Assembly (NCBI GenBank): GCA_964035015.1
Contig: OZ036015.1
Span: 1,377,501-1,441,500 of the forward strand
Direction: 5' to 3'
Source of the DNA: Corallium rubrum
Lineage: Eukaryota > Cnidaria > Anthozoa > Scleralcyonacea > Coralliidae
Length of the DNA stretch: 64,000 bases
This document shows, in pieces, positions 1 through 51,784 of the stretch. Each line of letters opens with the position of its first letter. The stretch's first letter is position 1. The translations under genes were made by a program, and so were the position numbers. Below the pieces are notes generated by a model. That model was not told the origin of the DNA and made no database searches. It worked only from the letters and a program-made list of their open reading frames with translations.

Positions 1-143
<143 letters not shown>

Positions 144-158
144 CGAAGGAATGATTAC

Positions 159-1896
159 CTGAGGTATCATCTTTGTCCGTCTCGATATGTTCACGTTTTC
201 CATTGTGATGTTCGACAATTCTGCAAAATGTAAAACAAAGAACTGAATGACGACAGTGCTTTATCAGTATCAGAAGAAACCGATCAACAAAATAAGAGAT
301 CATTCAAATCGGAAAGGGTCTTGATTTCAGTTTAGTCAAATAACATTTGTTAGGATCACATCATCACAATCGAAAGAAAAGCTACCTTGTTGAACCACGT
401 GTGTTGGTGGCAGCATCTATGATTACTTCGTCACCCGAGTCTCCAAGTTGCTTTTTCGAGCTTGGTAGAGAATGCATACCATATTTCGAAGTCCATATTT
501 CGAAGTCAGTTTCTGAATAAAGAAAGAGTAATTGACGTTAAACAAGGGAAGAAGGAAGGTAGAAGGGAGGGAAGGAAGGAAGGAAGGAAGGAAGGAAGGA
601 AGGAAGGAAGGAAGGAAGGAAGGAAGGAAGGAAGGAAGGAAGAAAGGAAGGAAGGAAGGAAGGAAGGAAGGAAGGAAGGAAGGAAGGAAGGAAGGGAAGG
701 AAGGGAGGGAAGAAGGAAGGTAGGGGAGGGAAGAAGGAAGGTAGAAGGGAGGGAAGGAAGGAAGGAAGGAAGGAAGGAAGGAAGGAAGGAAGGAAGGAAG
801 GAAGGAAGGACGGACGGAACGAAGGAAGGAAGGGAGAAAGGAAGGAAGGGAGAAAGGAAGGAAGGAAGGAAAGAAGGAAGGAAGGAAGGAAGGAAGGAAG
901 GAAGGAAGGAAGGAAGGAAGGAAGGAAGGAAGGGAGAAAGGAAGGAAGGAAGGAAGGAAAGAGGGAAGGAAGGAAGGAAGGAAGGAAGGAAGGAAGGAAG
1001 GAAGGAAGGAAGGAAGGAAGGAAGGAAGGAAGGACGGACGGAACGAAGGAAGGAAGGGAGAAAGGAAGGAAGGAAAGAAAGAAGGAAGGATGGACGGATG
1101 GAAGGAAGGAAGGGAGAAAGGAAGGAAGGGAGAAAGGAAGGAAGGAAGGAAGGAAGGAAGGAAGGAAGGAAGGAAGGAAGGAAGGAAGGAAGGAAGGAAG
1201 AAAGCTAAGGGATGGAAGAAGGAGAGAAGGAGGGAAGAAAGGAAGAACAAACAAAAATGCCGCACACCCCCAGTTCTTTTAGCTCTTCCATAATCGTTCG
1301 TTTTGTACTTTTATCAGCAGCTTTTGAACTTGATTCAGCTTTTACAAAACCAGCTGGTATATCCTGAGAAGACAAAAGTACACAACTGTAATAACGAGTA
1401 ACCAGTTCACACACTAACACGGAAACAAGCAAACAAGCAGGCAAGCAAACAAACAAACAAACAAACAAACAAACAAACAAACAAACAAACAAACAAACAA
1501 ACAAACAAACAAACAAACAAACAAACAAACAAACAAACAAACAAACAAACAAACAAACAAACAAACAAACAAACAAACAAACAAACAAACAAACAAACAA
1601 ACAAACAAACAAACAAACAAACAAACAAACAAACAAACAAACAAACAAACAAACAAACAAACAAACAAACAAACAAACAAACAAACAAACAAACAAACAA
1701 ACAAACAAACAAACAAACAAACAAACAAACAAACAAACAAACAAACAAACAAACAAACAAACAAACAAACAAACAAACAAACAAACAAACAAACAAACAA
1801 ACAAACAAACAAACAAAACAAACAGATAAATTAAACAAGAGATAAACCTACCTGAGATGTGTCCACGTTTTTAAGATTATACGATGCTCCACTCAT
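159..1896 (-). CDS. Unrecognised gene, first four coding exons; continues past the left edge
   Basis: Four minus-strand exons join in one frame: 1896-1852 (ATG start, begins MSGASYNLKNVDTSQ), 1363-1268 (begins DIPAGFVKAE), 450-386 and 220-159. Acceptors are AG and donors GT (GTAGGT, GTGTGC, GTAGC, GTAATC). Phases are 0, 0, 2 and 1, and the two-base end of exon 3 (AG) joins the single A of exon 4 to give Arg. The acceptor of exon 3 is the least certain; an upstream AG gives a different phase. The visible part is about 89 residues, hydrophilic and rich in Ser, Lys, Asp and Glu, with a DEVIIDAATNT stretch and no signal peptide or membrane segment. I do not recognise the family. The introns hold a 660-bp purine tract and a 370-bp (CAAA)n tract. 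The start codon is only 140 bp from the stop of the next gene, which is on the same strand. Confidence 0.55.
545..1205. repeat. GGAA-rich polypurine microsatellite
   Basis: About 660 bp of almost pure purine on the plus strand, mostly (GGAA)n with GGGA, GAAA and GGAC variants. It lies in an intron of the left-edge gene. The long frames here, translating as PSFL or EGRK repeats, are artefacts of the tetranucleotide. Confidence 0.97.
1445..1818. repeat. (CAAA)n microsatellite
   Basis: About 92 near-perfect CAAA units in the first intron of the left-edge gene. The cysteine-rich CLFV frames on the minus strand are translations of this repeat. Confidence 0.97.
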
Positions 1897-2035
1897 TTTC
1901 GTTACTAAATTAATACGAAACAATAACAGCTTTGATTATCCGAGATTCAGAAATAATTTAACCGAACATCAAACAACGCGAAATATTGATTCAAAATTTG
2001 ACAACTAAAAATCAAACCAAAAAAACGAACAAAGT

Positions 2036-21229
<19,194 letters not shown>

Positions 21230-21437
21230 AATTCTTGAGTTTATCTCGCTCACTTGTATCTCCTCCACAAGGTCTTGACCGTTTGATAGAGAAACCAGCG
21301 GGTGAAACTCTTTTAAATTGTCAATGTTATCCGATCCCTTTGGAATCATATGACATCCTGGAGTAAGGTGACGCCATAGGAAGTAATGTATTTAACCGGT
21401 GTGTTGATGGAACCACTAAAAAAACTTTGGGGAAAAA

Positions 21438-22912
21438 ATAGACCCTTTCAAGGCTGACTCGTCCCCCAGTCGTCTATTTTATTTAAAAAGTCTATATTAA
21501 AGCCAATAAAATTATAAATATAGAAGATAATAAAAACATAGAATAATTGTGAATAATTGTGAGATCAGTATAAAAACATAGAATAATTGTGTAAAATTAT
21601 AACTATAGAAGATAATAAAAACATAAATAGAATAATTGTGAATAATTGTGAGATCAGTTGTGGCGTGGAACACGCATATGATAAATAACACGACGCGTGT
21701 TCCACGCGACAACTGATCTCACAATTATTCTATGTTTTTATTATCTTCTATAGTTATAATTTTACACAATTATTCACAATTATTCTATGTTTTTTATACT
21801 GATCTCACAATTATTCTATGTTTTTATTATCTTCTATAGTTATAATTTTACACAATTATTCACAATTATTCTGTGTTTTTTATACTGATCTCACAATTAT
21901 TCTATGTTTCTATTATCTTCTATAGTTATAATTTTACACAATTATTCACAATTATTCTATGTTTTTTATACTGATCTCACAATTATTCTATGTTTTTATT
22001 ATCTTCTATAGTTATAATTTTACACAATTATTCACAATTATTCTATGTTTTTTATACTGATCTCACAATTATTCTATGTTTTTATTATCTTCTATAGTTA
22101 TAATTTTACACAATTATTCACAATTATTCTATGTTTTTTATACTGATCTCACAATTATTCTATGTTTTTATTATCTTCTATAGTTATAATTTTACACAAT
22201 TATTCACAATTATTCTGTGTTTTTTATACTGATCTCACAATTATTCTATGTTTCTATTATCTTCTATAGTTATAGTTTTACACAATTATTCACAATTATT
22301 CTATGTTTTTTATACTGATCTCACAATTATTCTATGTTTTTATTATCTTCTATAGTTATAATTTTACACAATTATTCACAATTATTCTATGTTTTTTATA
22401 CTGATCTCACAATTATTCTATGTTTTTATTATCTTCTATAGTTATAATTTTACACAATTATTCACAATTATTCTGTGTTTTTTATACTGATCTCACAATT
22501 ATTCTATGTTTTTATTATCTTCTATAGTTATAATTTTACACAATTATTCACAATTATTCTATGTTTTTTATACTGATCTCACAATTATTCTATGTTTTTA
22601 TTATCTTCTATAGTTATAATTTTACACAATTATTCACAATTATTCTGTGTTTTTTATACTGATCTCACAATTATTCTATGTTTTTATTATCTTCTATAGT
22701 TATAATTTTACACAATTATTCACAATTATTCTATGTTTTTTATACTGATCTCACAGTTATTCTATGTTTTTATTATCTTCTATAGTTATAATTTTACACA
22801 ATTATTCACAATTATTCTATGTTTTTATTATCTTCTATAGTTATAATTTTATTGGCTTTAATATAGACTTTTTAAATAAAATATACAACTGGGGACGAGT
22901 CAGCTTTCAAGG
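21438..22912. mobile_element. Foldback element with 13 internal 86-bp tandem repeats
   Basis: Inverted ends (GGCTGACTCGTCCCC and TTTATTTAAAAAGTCTATAT at left, the complement near 22850-22912) enclose an inverted repeat about a GTGGAACACGC/GCGTGTTCCAC centre (21660-21708) and 13 tandem 86-bp units (GATCTCACAATTATTCTATG at 21715, 21801, 21887 and on to 22747). The stretch 21.23-21.44 kb upstream of the secreted-protein start holds its 5' region, with no clear TATA box. Confidence 0.88.
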
Positions 22913-22969
22913 TGAGTTTGGGTTTTGGTCGAGGGTCGTGAAGCTAAAATTATTTTTGAAATATAAGAA

Positions 22970-23015
22970 TAAAACGGCTGGGATTCGAACCCGCGACATT
23001 CGGTTTACTAGTTTG
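22970..23015 (-). mobile_element. tRNA-like fragment with a Pol III box B
   Basis: On the minus strand GTCGCGGGTTCGAATCCCAG matches a T arm with box B GGTTCGAATCC. The preceding bases do not fold into a full tRNA, so it is a SINE or tRNA relic of a different type from the 12-kb family. Confidence 0.6.
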
Positions 23016-23149
23016 GAGTAACACATTATTATTCTCCACACGAGTTCACTGTCCCACCGATAATCATTCGAAATCGTCATGTATACGAAGACTATATTGT
23101 CTAGATATTGAAGAAAATAGTTTGTCTCGAAATATCAAATAGCCTAAAA

Positions 23150-24000
23150 CTAATCTCAGCAGTTTACCATCTTTTCACTTTGCTCTATCTAAAACACTGC
23201 CTACACAGCACTCTACTTTTTACTCGGATGAAGGGCTCTGCTTGAAACGTCAGTATTTCATTATTAAAACTATTCTCAGCAGTTTACCATCTTTTCACTT
23301 TGCTCTATCTAAAACACTGCCTACACAACACTCTACTTTTTACTCGGATGAAGGGCTTTGCTTGAAACGTCAGTATTTCATTATTAAAACTATTCTCAGC
23401 AGTTTACCATCTTTTCACTTTGCACTATCTAAAACACTGCCTACACAGCACTCTACTTTTTACTCTGACGAAGGGCTCTGCTTGAAACGTCAGTATTTCA
23501 TTATTAAAACTATTCTCAGCAGTTTACCATCTTTTCACTTTGCTCTATCTAAAACACTGCCTACACAGCACTCTACTTTTTACTCTGATGAAGGGCTCTG
23601 CTTGAAACGTCAGTATTTCATTATTAAAACTATTCTCAGCAGTTTACCATCTTTTCACTTTGCTCTATCTAAAACACTGCCTACACAACACTCTACTTTT
23701 TACTCTGATGAAGGACTCTGCTTGAAACGTCAGTATTTCGTTATTAAAACTATTCTCAGCAGTTTACCATATATCTTTTCACTTTGCTCTATCTAAAACA
23801 CTGCCTACAGTACACAACTCTACTTTTTACTCTGATGAAGAGCTCTGCTTGAAACGTCAGTATTTCATTATCAAAACTATTCTCAGGAGTTTGCCATCTT
23901 TTCACTGTGCTCTATCAAAAACACTGCCTACACAACACTCTACTTTTTACTCTGACGAAGGGCTCTGCTTGAAACGTCAGTATTTCGTTATCAAAACTAA
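23150..24000 (+). repeat. 120-bp tandem satellite with hammerhead-like core (family A), about 7 units
   Basis: Units of 120 bp (a few 122-127) carry CTGATGAAGGGCTCTGC, TTGAAACGTCAGTATTTC, CAGCAGTTTACCATCTTTTC and AAACACTGCCTACACA. As 120 is a multiple of three, the frame stays open and gives a repeated 40-residue peptide (DEGLCLKRQYF...), which is not evidence of coding. 24.0-24.58 kb has nothing that I can call. Confidence 0.93.
23581..23615 (+). ncRNA. Hammerhead-like motif, family A (representative)
   Basis: TACT, CTGATGA, A, GGGC-TCT-GCTT, GAAA, C-G, TC, AGTA. TACT and AGTA are complementary (helix I), and GGGC/GCTT pair with two G-U pairs (helix II). It has the same extra A as family B. 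Confidence 0.42.
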
Positions 24001-24579
24001 TCTTGTGAAGGAATGATCAATCTTTATCCCGCAGATGCTTCTATTAAGCGTAATGACCTGAATTAAATTACCATTAAAGCGCGAACCCACATGGTTTCTT
24101 AATCCACTTACCAGATTTATTCACAAAACATCCTGCATTGAGCTGTACACAAAGCGCATGCGGGCACCAAGAGCTATAGCTAAATTGCAAAACTCTGTGT
24201 TCAAAACATCCGAGGTTAAAACCATGCAAGCAATTTAAGCAGAACAGTATTTTAACCAGCTCAATTAGAACAGGACGCCAATATTACAAGCACTAACACA
24301 AATTACTAAATTAGAAGAGATCCTTGTATTTGATTAATCATTCCATATGTTCATTCAATTTCGATAGCACAACGACGAGTTTCAGAATGGATGAAATAGA
24401 CTCTAATCCAGGAAAAGCGTTACAACTACTCAAGTCATGCAGTATTACGAGTAAACTCAGTTCAAATATCATTCTCGGCGATGCGCAATCAAAACTGTTT
24501 CTGGACTCTTGGCCGGGGTCTTGCTTTAATCACGTCTCATTTGCATCTGGATGGCTCACATTTCACGTCATACCGCACC

Positions 24580-25045
24580 CTGTTTTACTTGAACCTCATC
24601 TTATCCCAATACGTCCCACCCTTGTCCCAACATATCCCATCTTATCCCAATATACCCCATAATTGCTCCGCTACATCCCATATTGCTCCTCCCTATCCTC
24701 CACTCCCCTGCATCCCACATTGCTCCTCTCTATCACACATTGCTCTTCTGCATCCCATATTGCTCCTCTCTATCCCACTTTACTCCCCCTGCATCCCAAT
24801 TACACGACCCTATCCCACATTACTCCCATACATCCCACATTGTTCCCCTGCATCCCACTTTACACCCTCCCTCCCAATTTCCCCCTCTGTATCCCACTTC
24901 GATCCTCTTTATCCCACATTGTTTGCGTGCATCCCAGTTTATCCCCATCCCTCCCAATTCCCCCGCTGTATCCCACATTGCTCCTTTCTATCGGACTTTG
25001 CTCCCCTGTACCTCACTTTGCTCCTCTGTTGTCCACAAACCTTGT
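24580..25045. repeat. Degenerate CATCCCACATTGCTCC repeat
   Basis: A phrase of about 25 bp (TATCCCACATTGCTCCTCT and variants) recurs about 18 times with drift. The long plus-strand frames here are repeat translations. 25.05-25.43 kb is unassigned. Confidence 0.85.
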
Positions 25046-25429
25046 CCTAAATCATCTCACTACACCTCACCTAAAAACCAAACAGCATAACACAAGTTTC
25101 CACGACGTCAAAACTACAACAAAAAAAAGCTTTAACCCTTTTGATCTGGTGGTGGTGGTGGGGGCGCAATTTTAGCGCGCCCAATTTCCCAGCGTGCGAC
25201 CCAAAGCCCCTCGAGACCCCAAACCCCTTCGAGACCCAAAACCCCCTCGAGAGGGCCGCTACGCAGGCTAGAATGAATGCGTCCTATAACGTACTTGCAT
25301 TTGACAAGGCAATTGGCATCCCCTGTGAAGGCCAGGGGAGGTGCGCACCCCCCTGTAAACCATCACTGCTACTGTCATCCGAAACCAGCCATTTTGTCTA
25401 ATGCTAGATGATCTTACTCGTCAAGTGCC

Positions 25430-25872
25430 TATGAATTAACGAAAATTAAATTTGTCTTATTTGAAAGAACACTTAAAATGATAGAGTAACATCTTTTGAA
25501 GTTTTTCGTTTCCTTGCTTCGTTCTTGAGATATTTCAGTTTATTTGATATGTAAATTTAACTTATAAAATAACTTTACGTCACTCTTTGCATAATGACTT
25601 ATCGCAAAAGATTATATATCTTTGTTATTGTCAAACAAAAACACTTAAAATTTACAGACTCTGTTGTAGGAGAAACACTCGCACATGGTTCCTAATTCAC
25701 CAAGTGCTTTTGTTCAATAATAACAAAGATATAGAACACTTCGCGATAAGTCATTATGCAAACTGTGACGTACGTAAAGTTATCTTATAAGTCAAATTTA
25801 CATTTCAAACAAACCGAAATATCTCAACAACGAAAGCAAGGAAACCAAAAACTGCAAAATATGTTACTCTAA
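25430..25872. mobile_element. Foldback MITE (same family as 16.2 kb)
   Basis: Inverted arms with TTTCCTTGCTTCGTTCTTGA and GAGATATTTCAGTTT at left and their complements at right, around a centre near 25665. Confidence 0.8.
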
Positions 25873-25882
25873 TCAGAGACTG

Positions 25883-26161
25883 ATGAAAATGCTATGCACA
25901 GTATTCAAGGCACTGAACGATGGAAATGTACCAGAACTGATACAGGAATTACTCAAATTAAGAAAATGTAAGTATAATTTAAGGGGTAGTGACATTTTGA
26001 GCTTACCAAATGTAAACTCCACCAAGTATGGCCTAAAATCATGGAAATATAGAGCACCAAAACTTTGGAACTCCATTCCAGATGATTTTAGAAAACAGGA
26101 CAAATTAAACGCTTTCAAAAACATGCTGAAAAACTTTAATTTCAGCAGTTTAGATCTTTAG
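25883..26161 (+). pseudogene. LINE ORF2 C-terminal tail fragment
   Basis: The 92-codon frame ends with the typical C-terminal module of CR1/Jockey-like non-LTR retrotransposon ORF2 proteins: YGLKSWKYRAPKLWNSIPD followed by a spaced FKNMLKNF. No catalytic core is present. An AT-rich 3' tail and a (GATA)n tract follow, as expected where 5'-truncated LINE copies end in short repeats. Confidence 0.75.
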
Positions 26162-26298
26162 AATATTACTCAAGTCATATATTGACTTACTTAGTTTTCA
26201 TAATGGTTTTATTTAGATAATAGTTTAATTCACTGACTGTATTTATATATAATAATTACTTTATTTAATTAATTGTACTACTAGTTTACTATTTGTAC

Positions 26299-26511
<213 letters not shown>

Positions 26512-26708
26512 CATTCAGCTTGTAACAGATTAAGCTGGTATCAGTAGAGTTACAGTGGCCCTATATGGTATACTACAACATCAAATAACTAAACAATAGA
26601 CTATTACTGCACCCCGTTAATACGACCACCTCGTTATTACGACTTCTTTCTGGGTTCTCTCTCGAGATAACCTTTAGTAGCTCAGTGTTTATGACCACGT
26701 TTATAAAT

Positions 26709-26788
26709 TTTCTATTCTATTCTTTTCTATTCTATTCTATTCTATTCTATTCTATTCTATTCTATTCTATTCTATTCTATTCTATTCT
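26709..26788. repeat. (TTCTA)n microsatellite
   Basis: About 16 pentamer units. It lies 370 bp past the Rab11 stop, in or after the 3' UTR. Confidence 0.95.
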
Positions 26789-27153
26789 AAGACAAACTTA
26801 ATTTTCGTTTCATAGGTACTTTAAAAAAACTCCCCTACCATTCTACAAACAAACAACACAGAAATAAAAGAGAAAAACAAAATTAATCAAAGTTACAATA
26901 ACAATCAAAATCTTTTTATCACAAATTAGTTTGAATGGAAAAACTAGCAGGTTAAATATTTATACTTTGGTTGACATTTACTATTTGAATTACCCTCTCT
27001 AATCTCTAGTTCAACCCCCCAACACACAGTGTCATCAAAGATGCGTGTGTATCGTTGAAACCAACTGCTTGTATTGTCTCGCTTATTAATATCAATGTAA
27101 ATTTTGAATTATTTCGAACGATGTTTGTTGTGATTCCTTCTTGGGTGAACTGC

Positions 27154-34669
<7,516 letters not shown>

Positions 34670-34859
34670 TTTCCCGACAAGACGCTTGACAAAAACGAAA
34701 ATATATCCCTAAGTCTTGCTCGGTCAACGTCTTTCGCAGTTCGTTATGGTAGAAATGAAATCCCTCTTTAGTTAAACTGTTAAAAAATTATGCTGAGGAC
34801 AACATGAAACGAGGATGGAGACGGATTGTCTCAACGTTTCAGGAAAAACACAAACGATA

Positions 34860-34930
34860 CAGAAAATGGCGGCCGAACCGAACCCAAAACACATATCACG
34901 TGAGTGCATTCCCTTTGTAATACGTCACTT
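34860..34930 (-). promoter_or_regulatory. Candidate Rab11 promoter: YY1-, E-box- and CRE-like sites
   Basis: About 190-260 bp upstream of the Rab11 ATG are AAAATGGCGGCC (34863-34874, YY1-type), CACGTG (34897-34902, E-box) and TACGTCA (34921-34927, CRE-like). These match housekeeping promoter motifs; there is no clear TATA box. Function is inferred from motif matches only. Confidence 0.45.
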
Positions 34931-35589
34931 TGAGCTTGCAGTTTGAGGCACGACCAGGCACATTCCTGAATTAAAAACAGCATTTTTACGACAGAAAAAC
35001 AACTTATTTAATCGTTTTAAGCTACCAGAAACCTTCTAGTTATCCTAGAGATCATTCTGGGGCATTATAACCGGTTGTAAGTCCCTTAAAAGCGAGTTTT
35101 ATTAGAATATCACCCACCGTAGTATAGCATACAAGTGGAATACAAAGAAATTTAAATGTCGGTTTGAGATGGTTTCGGCTTTGTCTATGACTTGAGCGGA
35201 AGTTTAATTACAGAGTTGGAGTCTCGTATTAATATATACACTTTCAGTTTTTCATTTCCTCGTTCGAAAACACCACGTAATTTAGCGAGAAACAGGCAAG
35301 AGAGTTGAATGTTTTTGGCTCACGTGAGTTTTTCTGCATTTGGAATGATGTAAATGTAGCAAAATGTAGCAATCATTGGAAAATGTAACAATCTCTCAAA
35401 TTAGAATTCTGTCGAACGCGCACTCTAATGGCTTCCAATTATAAAGACATTTAAATTTTAAACGCCCGCATTTTTGCGGGTTTTCATCGAGTCTGTAAAG
35501 CTCTGGGCAAAATTTTTCAAGTTCTGTACTTTTGAATTAGTTTGAGGCTGCTCTGGCTTCGACGTTTTTGAACGTACTGTAGTAACACT

Positions 35590-35792
35590 TTGAGGCCTGG
35601 ACCTCTCCCTGTACTGAATAAAATCATCTGGCATCAGCCAGAATAAAATACTAAGAGTTGTCTTCAGGCTTCAAAGTACTAACGAGATAGGTTTTAACAC
35701 TTTGAGACCTGGACCTCTCCCTGTGCTGAATAAAATCGTCTGGCGTTAGCCAGAATAAAATACTAAAGACTCGTCGTCAGGCTTCAAAGGGT
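35590..35792. repeat. Two copies of the 112-bp repeat (as at 44.2 kb)
   Basis: AACACTTTGAGGCCTGGACC, GAATAAAATC(A/G)TCTGG and AGCCAGAATAAAATACT recur twice. 34.93-35.58 and 35.8-36.34 kb, between Rab11 and APC, show no gene. Confidence 0.92.
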
Positions 35793-36339
35793 TAAACAGT
35801 TATACTGCGGTAGGAATGACGTAAAACGGGTCGAGTACCCGCTTCGATGCGGATCTCTTCATGACGCAAGAACGTTACTGCCTTACGTTGCTTTTTGAGA
35901 TGCTCTTTGACCAGAAACAGTATAAGACTTAGTTTTTGAATTGTGCGAACTACATAATATATATTGCTACTCAATATTCCACAATCAATATTTCTAAACA
36001 AATATACTAAACAAATAAGGAATGTGTATATAATATAGTTACTCTATGCAGATAATTAGTATTCGGAATTTCGCATTCTGAACTGACAAAAATATCAGAA
36101 TTGGATGCTGTGGTCCAAACGACACGAATTTTTTTCAACCGCTTCTGGCTCAGAGATTTATTTTCAATCAAATAAAAAAATATGTCGTGAAACGATGTCC
36201 AAAAATTGAGAATTTAGCGGATATTTTCTTTTGCTCGGGGGGATGACCAATATACGCTATTCGGTTAGTTTACACTGATTATAAATATGGGATCTTTCTT
36301 CACAATGATCATCTCTCTGATGTAGACACCAGATTATAG

Positions 36340-36995
36340 ACTCTTTACCATCTTTTCACTTTGCTCTACTGAGCTAAAACACTGCCTACACAACACTCTA
36401 CTTTTATACTCTGATGAAGGGCTCTGCTTGAAACGTCAGTATTTCGTTATTAAAACTATTCTCAGCAGTTTACCGGCATCTTTTCACTTTGCTCTATCTA
36501 AAACACTGCCCACACAACACTCTCTACTTTTTACTCTGATGAAGAGCTCTGCTTGAAACGTCAGAACTATTCTCAGCAGTTTACCAATTTTTCACTTTGC
36601 TCCAAAACACTGCCTACACAGCACTCCACTTTTTACTCTGATGAAGGGCTCTGCTTGAAACGCCAGTATTCCGTAAACTATTCTCAGCAGTTTACCATCT
36701 TTTCACTTTGCTCTATCTAAAGCACTGCCTACACAACACTCTACTTTTTACTCTGATGAAGAGCTCTGCTTGAAACGTCAGTATTTCGTTGCCAAAACTA
36801 TTCTCAGCAGTTTACCATCTTTTCACTTTGCTCTATCTAAAACACTGCCTACACGCAGTCTACTTTTTACTCTGATGAAGGGCTCCGCTTGAAACGTCAC
36901 TCGTCAGTATTTCGTTACTAAAACTAATCTCAGCAGTTAACTATCTTTTCACTTTGCTCTAAAACACTGCCTACACAACACTCTACTTAACAGAG
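36340..36995 (+). repeat. Family A 120-bp repeat array, about 6 diverged units
   Basis: Units of 100-125 bp with CTGATGAAGRGCTCTGCTTG and AAACACTGCC. It ends 330 bp past the APC stop codon. Confidence 0.93.
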
Positions 36996-37323
36996 CCAGA
37001 TGAATAAACCAGTTTAATTATGACAATCAATTTACATATTTATAAACATCAATAAGCCAATTCACAGTTAATGCAAAAAATCTTGAACGAAATCTAGTTA
37101 CGCAAGGCAAGCAGATCTCAAAAAAGTGCGCGCAAAGTATTCTGTCATGCGCAAACTGTGAATTGGCATATTTCAATCGTGCGCAACCAATTCAAAATGT
37201 GTTTTTTTGCTAGCGCGTATCTCACAAACACACTGTAGAAAGAAAAGTGCGTCAGGCTTCTTGCTTCTTCCACCGCGCACACAATCTTCTGTAACAAAAC
37301 GCGCATTCGCGCTTATAATGCGC

Positions 37324-50244
<12,921 letters not shown>

Positions 50245-50744
50245 CTTGAAGGCCATTGAACAGACAACACGAATATTTCAATCAACTTTGAGCTGAACCA
50301 GTTAAAATAATGACAAAATCTAAAGGTTTTTCAAGCGAGTTTTACACCACATTACTTCGTAAACTATAGATAACACAACAGAGCGTTGATCTACGAAAAT
50401 CAACCTCAATCGGGCTTCTTCTTGGCTTAAACTCTCTTTGCGAAGGGAAAATATTTGACAATGAAAATTGGATGGCTATAAACCATCGGGCTTGCTCGGA
50501 ACGTGTTCGGGAAACACGTGATCAAATGCGCGCGGTGGAGTGGAACTGAACAAGTAACGGTAATAATTCCAGGTCCTAAATAACCCAGGTACTTCATGAA
50601 AGCCTGACCCCAACACACACCCTAACCCTAACCAATAAGTTCGTGAATAGAGGACATGGATTTATAACCCAAGTAACGAACCAGAAGTCCAACTCGCGTC
50701 GGAACCTTTGAAGTTTATATCCTCGCGCATGTCGCCTCGCGCAT

Positions 50745-50895
50745 CTTGATTCCTCGCCATCCTACGCCATCCCATGCCATCCTGGCAAGTTCCCCCGGCA
50801 GTTTGGACCTTCAAAAGAAGGTTAAAACTGCCGGGGGAACTTGCCAGGATGGCGTAGGACATTGCGCAGAATCGCGTAGGATGGCGTAAAATATC
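50745..50895. repeat. GC-rich hairpin inverted repeat
   Basis: ATCCTGGCAAGTTCCCCCGG and CCGGGGGAACTTGCCAGGAT face each other around a 45-bp centre, with CGCCATCCTACGCC-type extensions. 50.25-50.75 kb is otherwise unassigned. Confidence 0.88.
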
Positions 50896-51023
50896 GCGCC
50901 TGCGCATTGAAGAAATGTGGACAAGTTGTCACTCGAGTTGGACTTCTGGTTGTATTACTATTCTGTGCCATGCAACACACACACACACACATATTATATA
51001 CATGATTATATGGACATAGTATA

Positions 51024-51580
51024 GATTGGTTGGTTGGTTGGTTGGTTGGTTGGTTGGTTGGTTGGTTGGTTGGCTGATTGGTTGGTTGGTTGGTTGGTTG
51101 GTTGGTTGGTTGGTTGGTTGGTTGGTTGGTTGGTTGGTTGGTTGGCTGATTGGTTGGTTGGTTGGTTGGTTGGTTGGTTGGTTGGTTGGTTGGCTGATTG
51201 GTTGGTTGGTTGGTTGGTTGGTTGGTTGGTTGGTTGGTTGGTTGGCTGATTGGTTGGTTGGTTGGTTGGTTGGTTGGTTAAATGGTTGATTGGTTGGTTG
51301 GTTGGTTGGTTGGTTGGTTGGTTGGTTCGTTGGTTAGATGGTTGGTTGGTTTGTTTTGGTTGGTTAGTTGGTTGGTTAGATGGTTGGTTGGTTGGTTAGA
51401 TGGTTGGTTAGTTGGTTGGTTAGATGGTTGGTTGGTTGGTTAGATGGTTGGTTGGATGGTTGGTTGGTTAGATGGTTGGTTGGTTAGGTGGTTGGTTGGT
51501 TAGTTCGTTGGTTAGATGGTTGGTTAGTTGGTTGGTTAGATGGTTGGTTAGTTGGTTGGTTAGTTGGTTGGTTAGTTTAA
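51024..51580. repeat. (TTGG)n repeat with GATGGTTGG variants
   Basis: TTGG tetramers with periodic CTGATTGG and TTAGATGG variants. The WLVG frames are repeat translations. Confidence 0.96.
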
Positions 51581-51589
51581 TAAAACTAG

Positions 51590-51783
51590 CGTGCTGCGTA
51601 GGCAGTGTAGAAACAACAATCGAAATATAGTAAGGTTAGTTATACTGCCAAAACAGAGAACGTAGGAGTCTAACGTTTCGAGCGAAGGCCCTTCACGTTT
51701 CTCTCTGACGAAGGGCCTTCGCTCGAAACGTTAGACTCCTACGTTCTCTGTTTTGGCAGTATATCTAACCTTAATATATTTCG
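51590..51783. repeat. Family C palindrome inserted in the TTGG array
   Basis: The inverted arms (AACAGAGAACGTAGGAGTC and complement) span about 51640-51770, bounded by ATTTCGAT/ATCGAAAT-like ends. It divides the TTGG repeat at 51024-51580 from TTGG/TTTG at 51785-52325. The centre carries CTGACGAAGGGCCTTCGCTC followed by GAAACGTTAGA. Confidence 0.9.
51702..51735 (+). ncRNA. Hammerhead-like motif, family C
   Basis: TCT, CTGACGA, A, GGGC-CTTC-GCTC, GAAA, C-G, TT, AGA. Helix I is TCT/AGA; helix II is GGGC/GCTC. The layout and extra A are the same as in families A and B, but with different helix I and II bases. Confidence 0.42.
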
Positions 51784-51784
51784 A

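Noticed and set aside
423..1265. Long frames of PSFL or EGRK repeats
   Set aside because: They are translations of the GGAA tract in an intron; no unique sequence supports a gene.
23242..23796. Protein of 40-residue repeats (DEGLCLKRQYF...)
   Set aside because: The unit is 120 bp, so the frame stays open by chance. The same repeat appears on both strands in introns and decays elsewhere.
24324..25175. Proline- and serine-rich protein on the plus strand
   Set aside because: Three overlapping frames all come from one degenerate repeat of about 25 bp, and no splice or family signal is seen.
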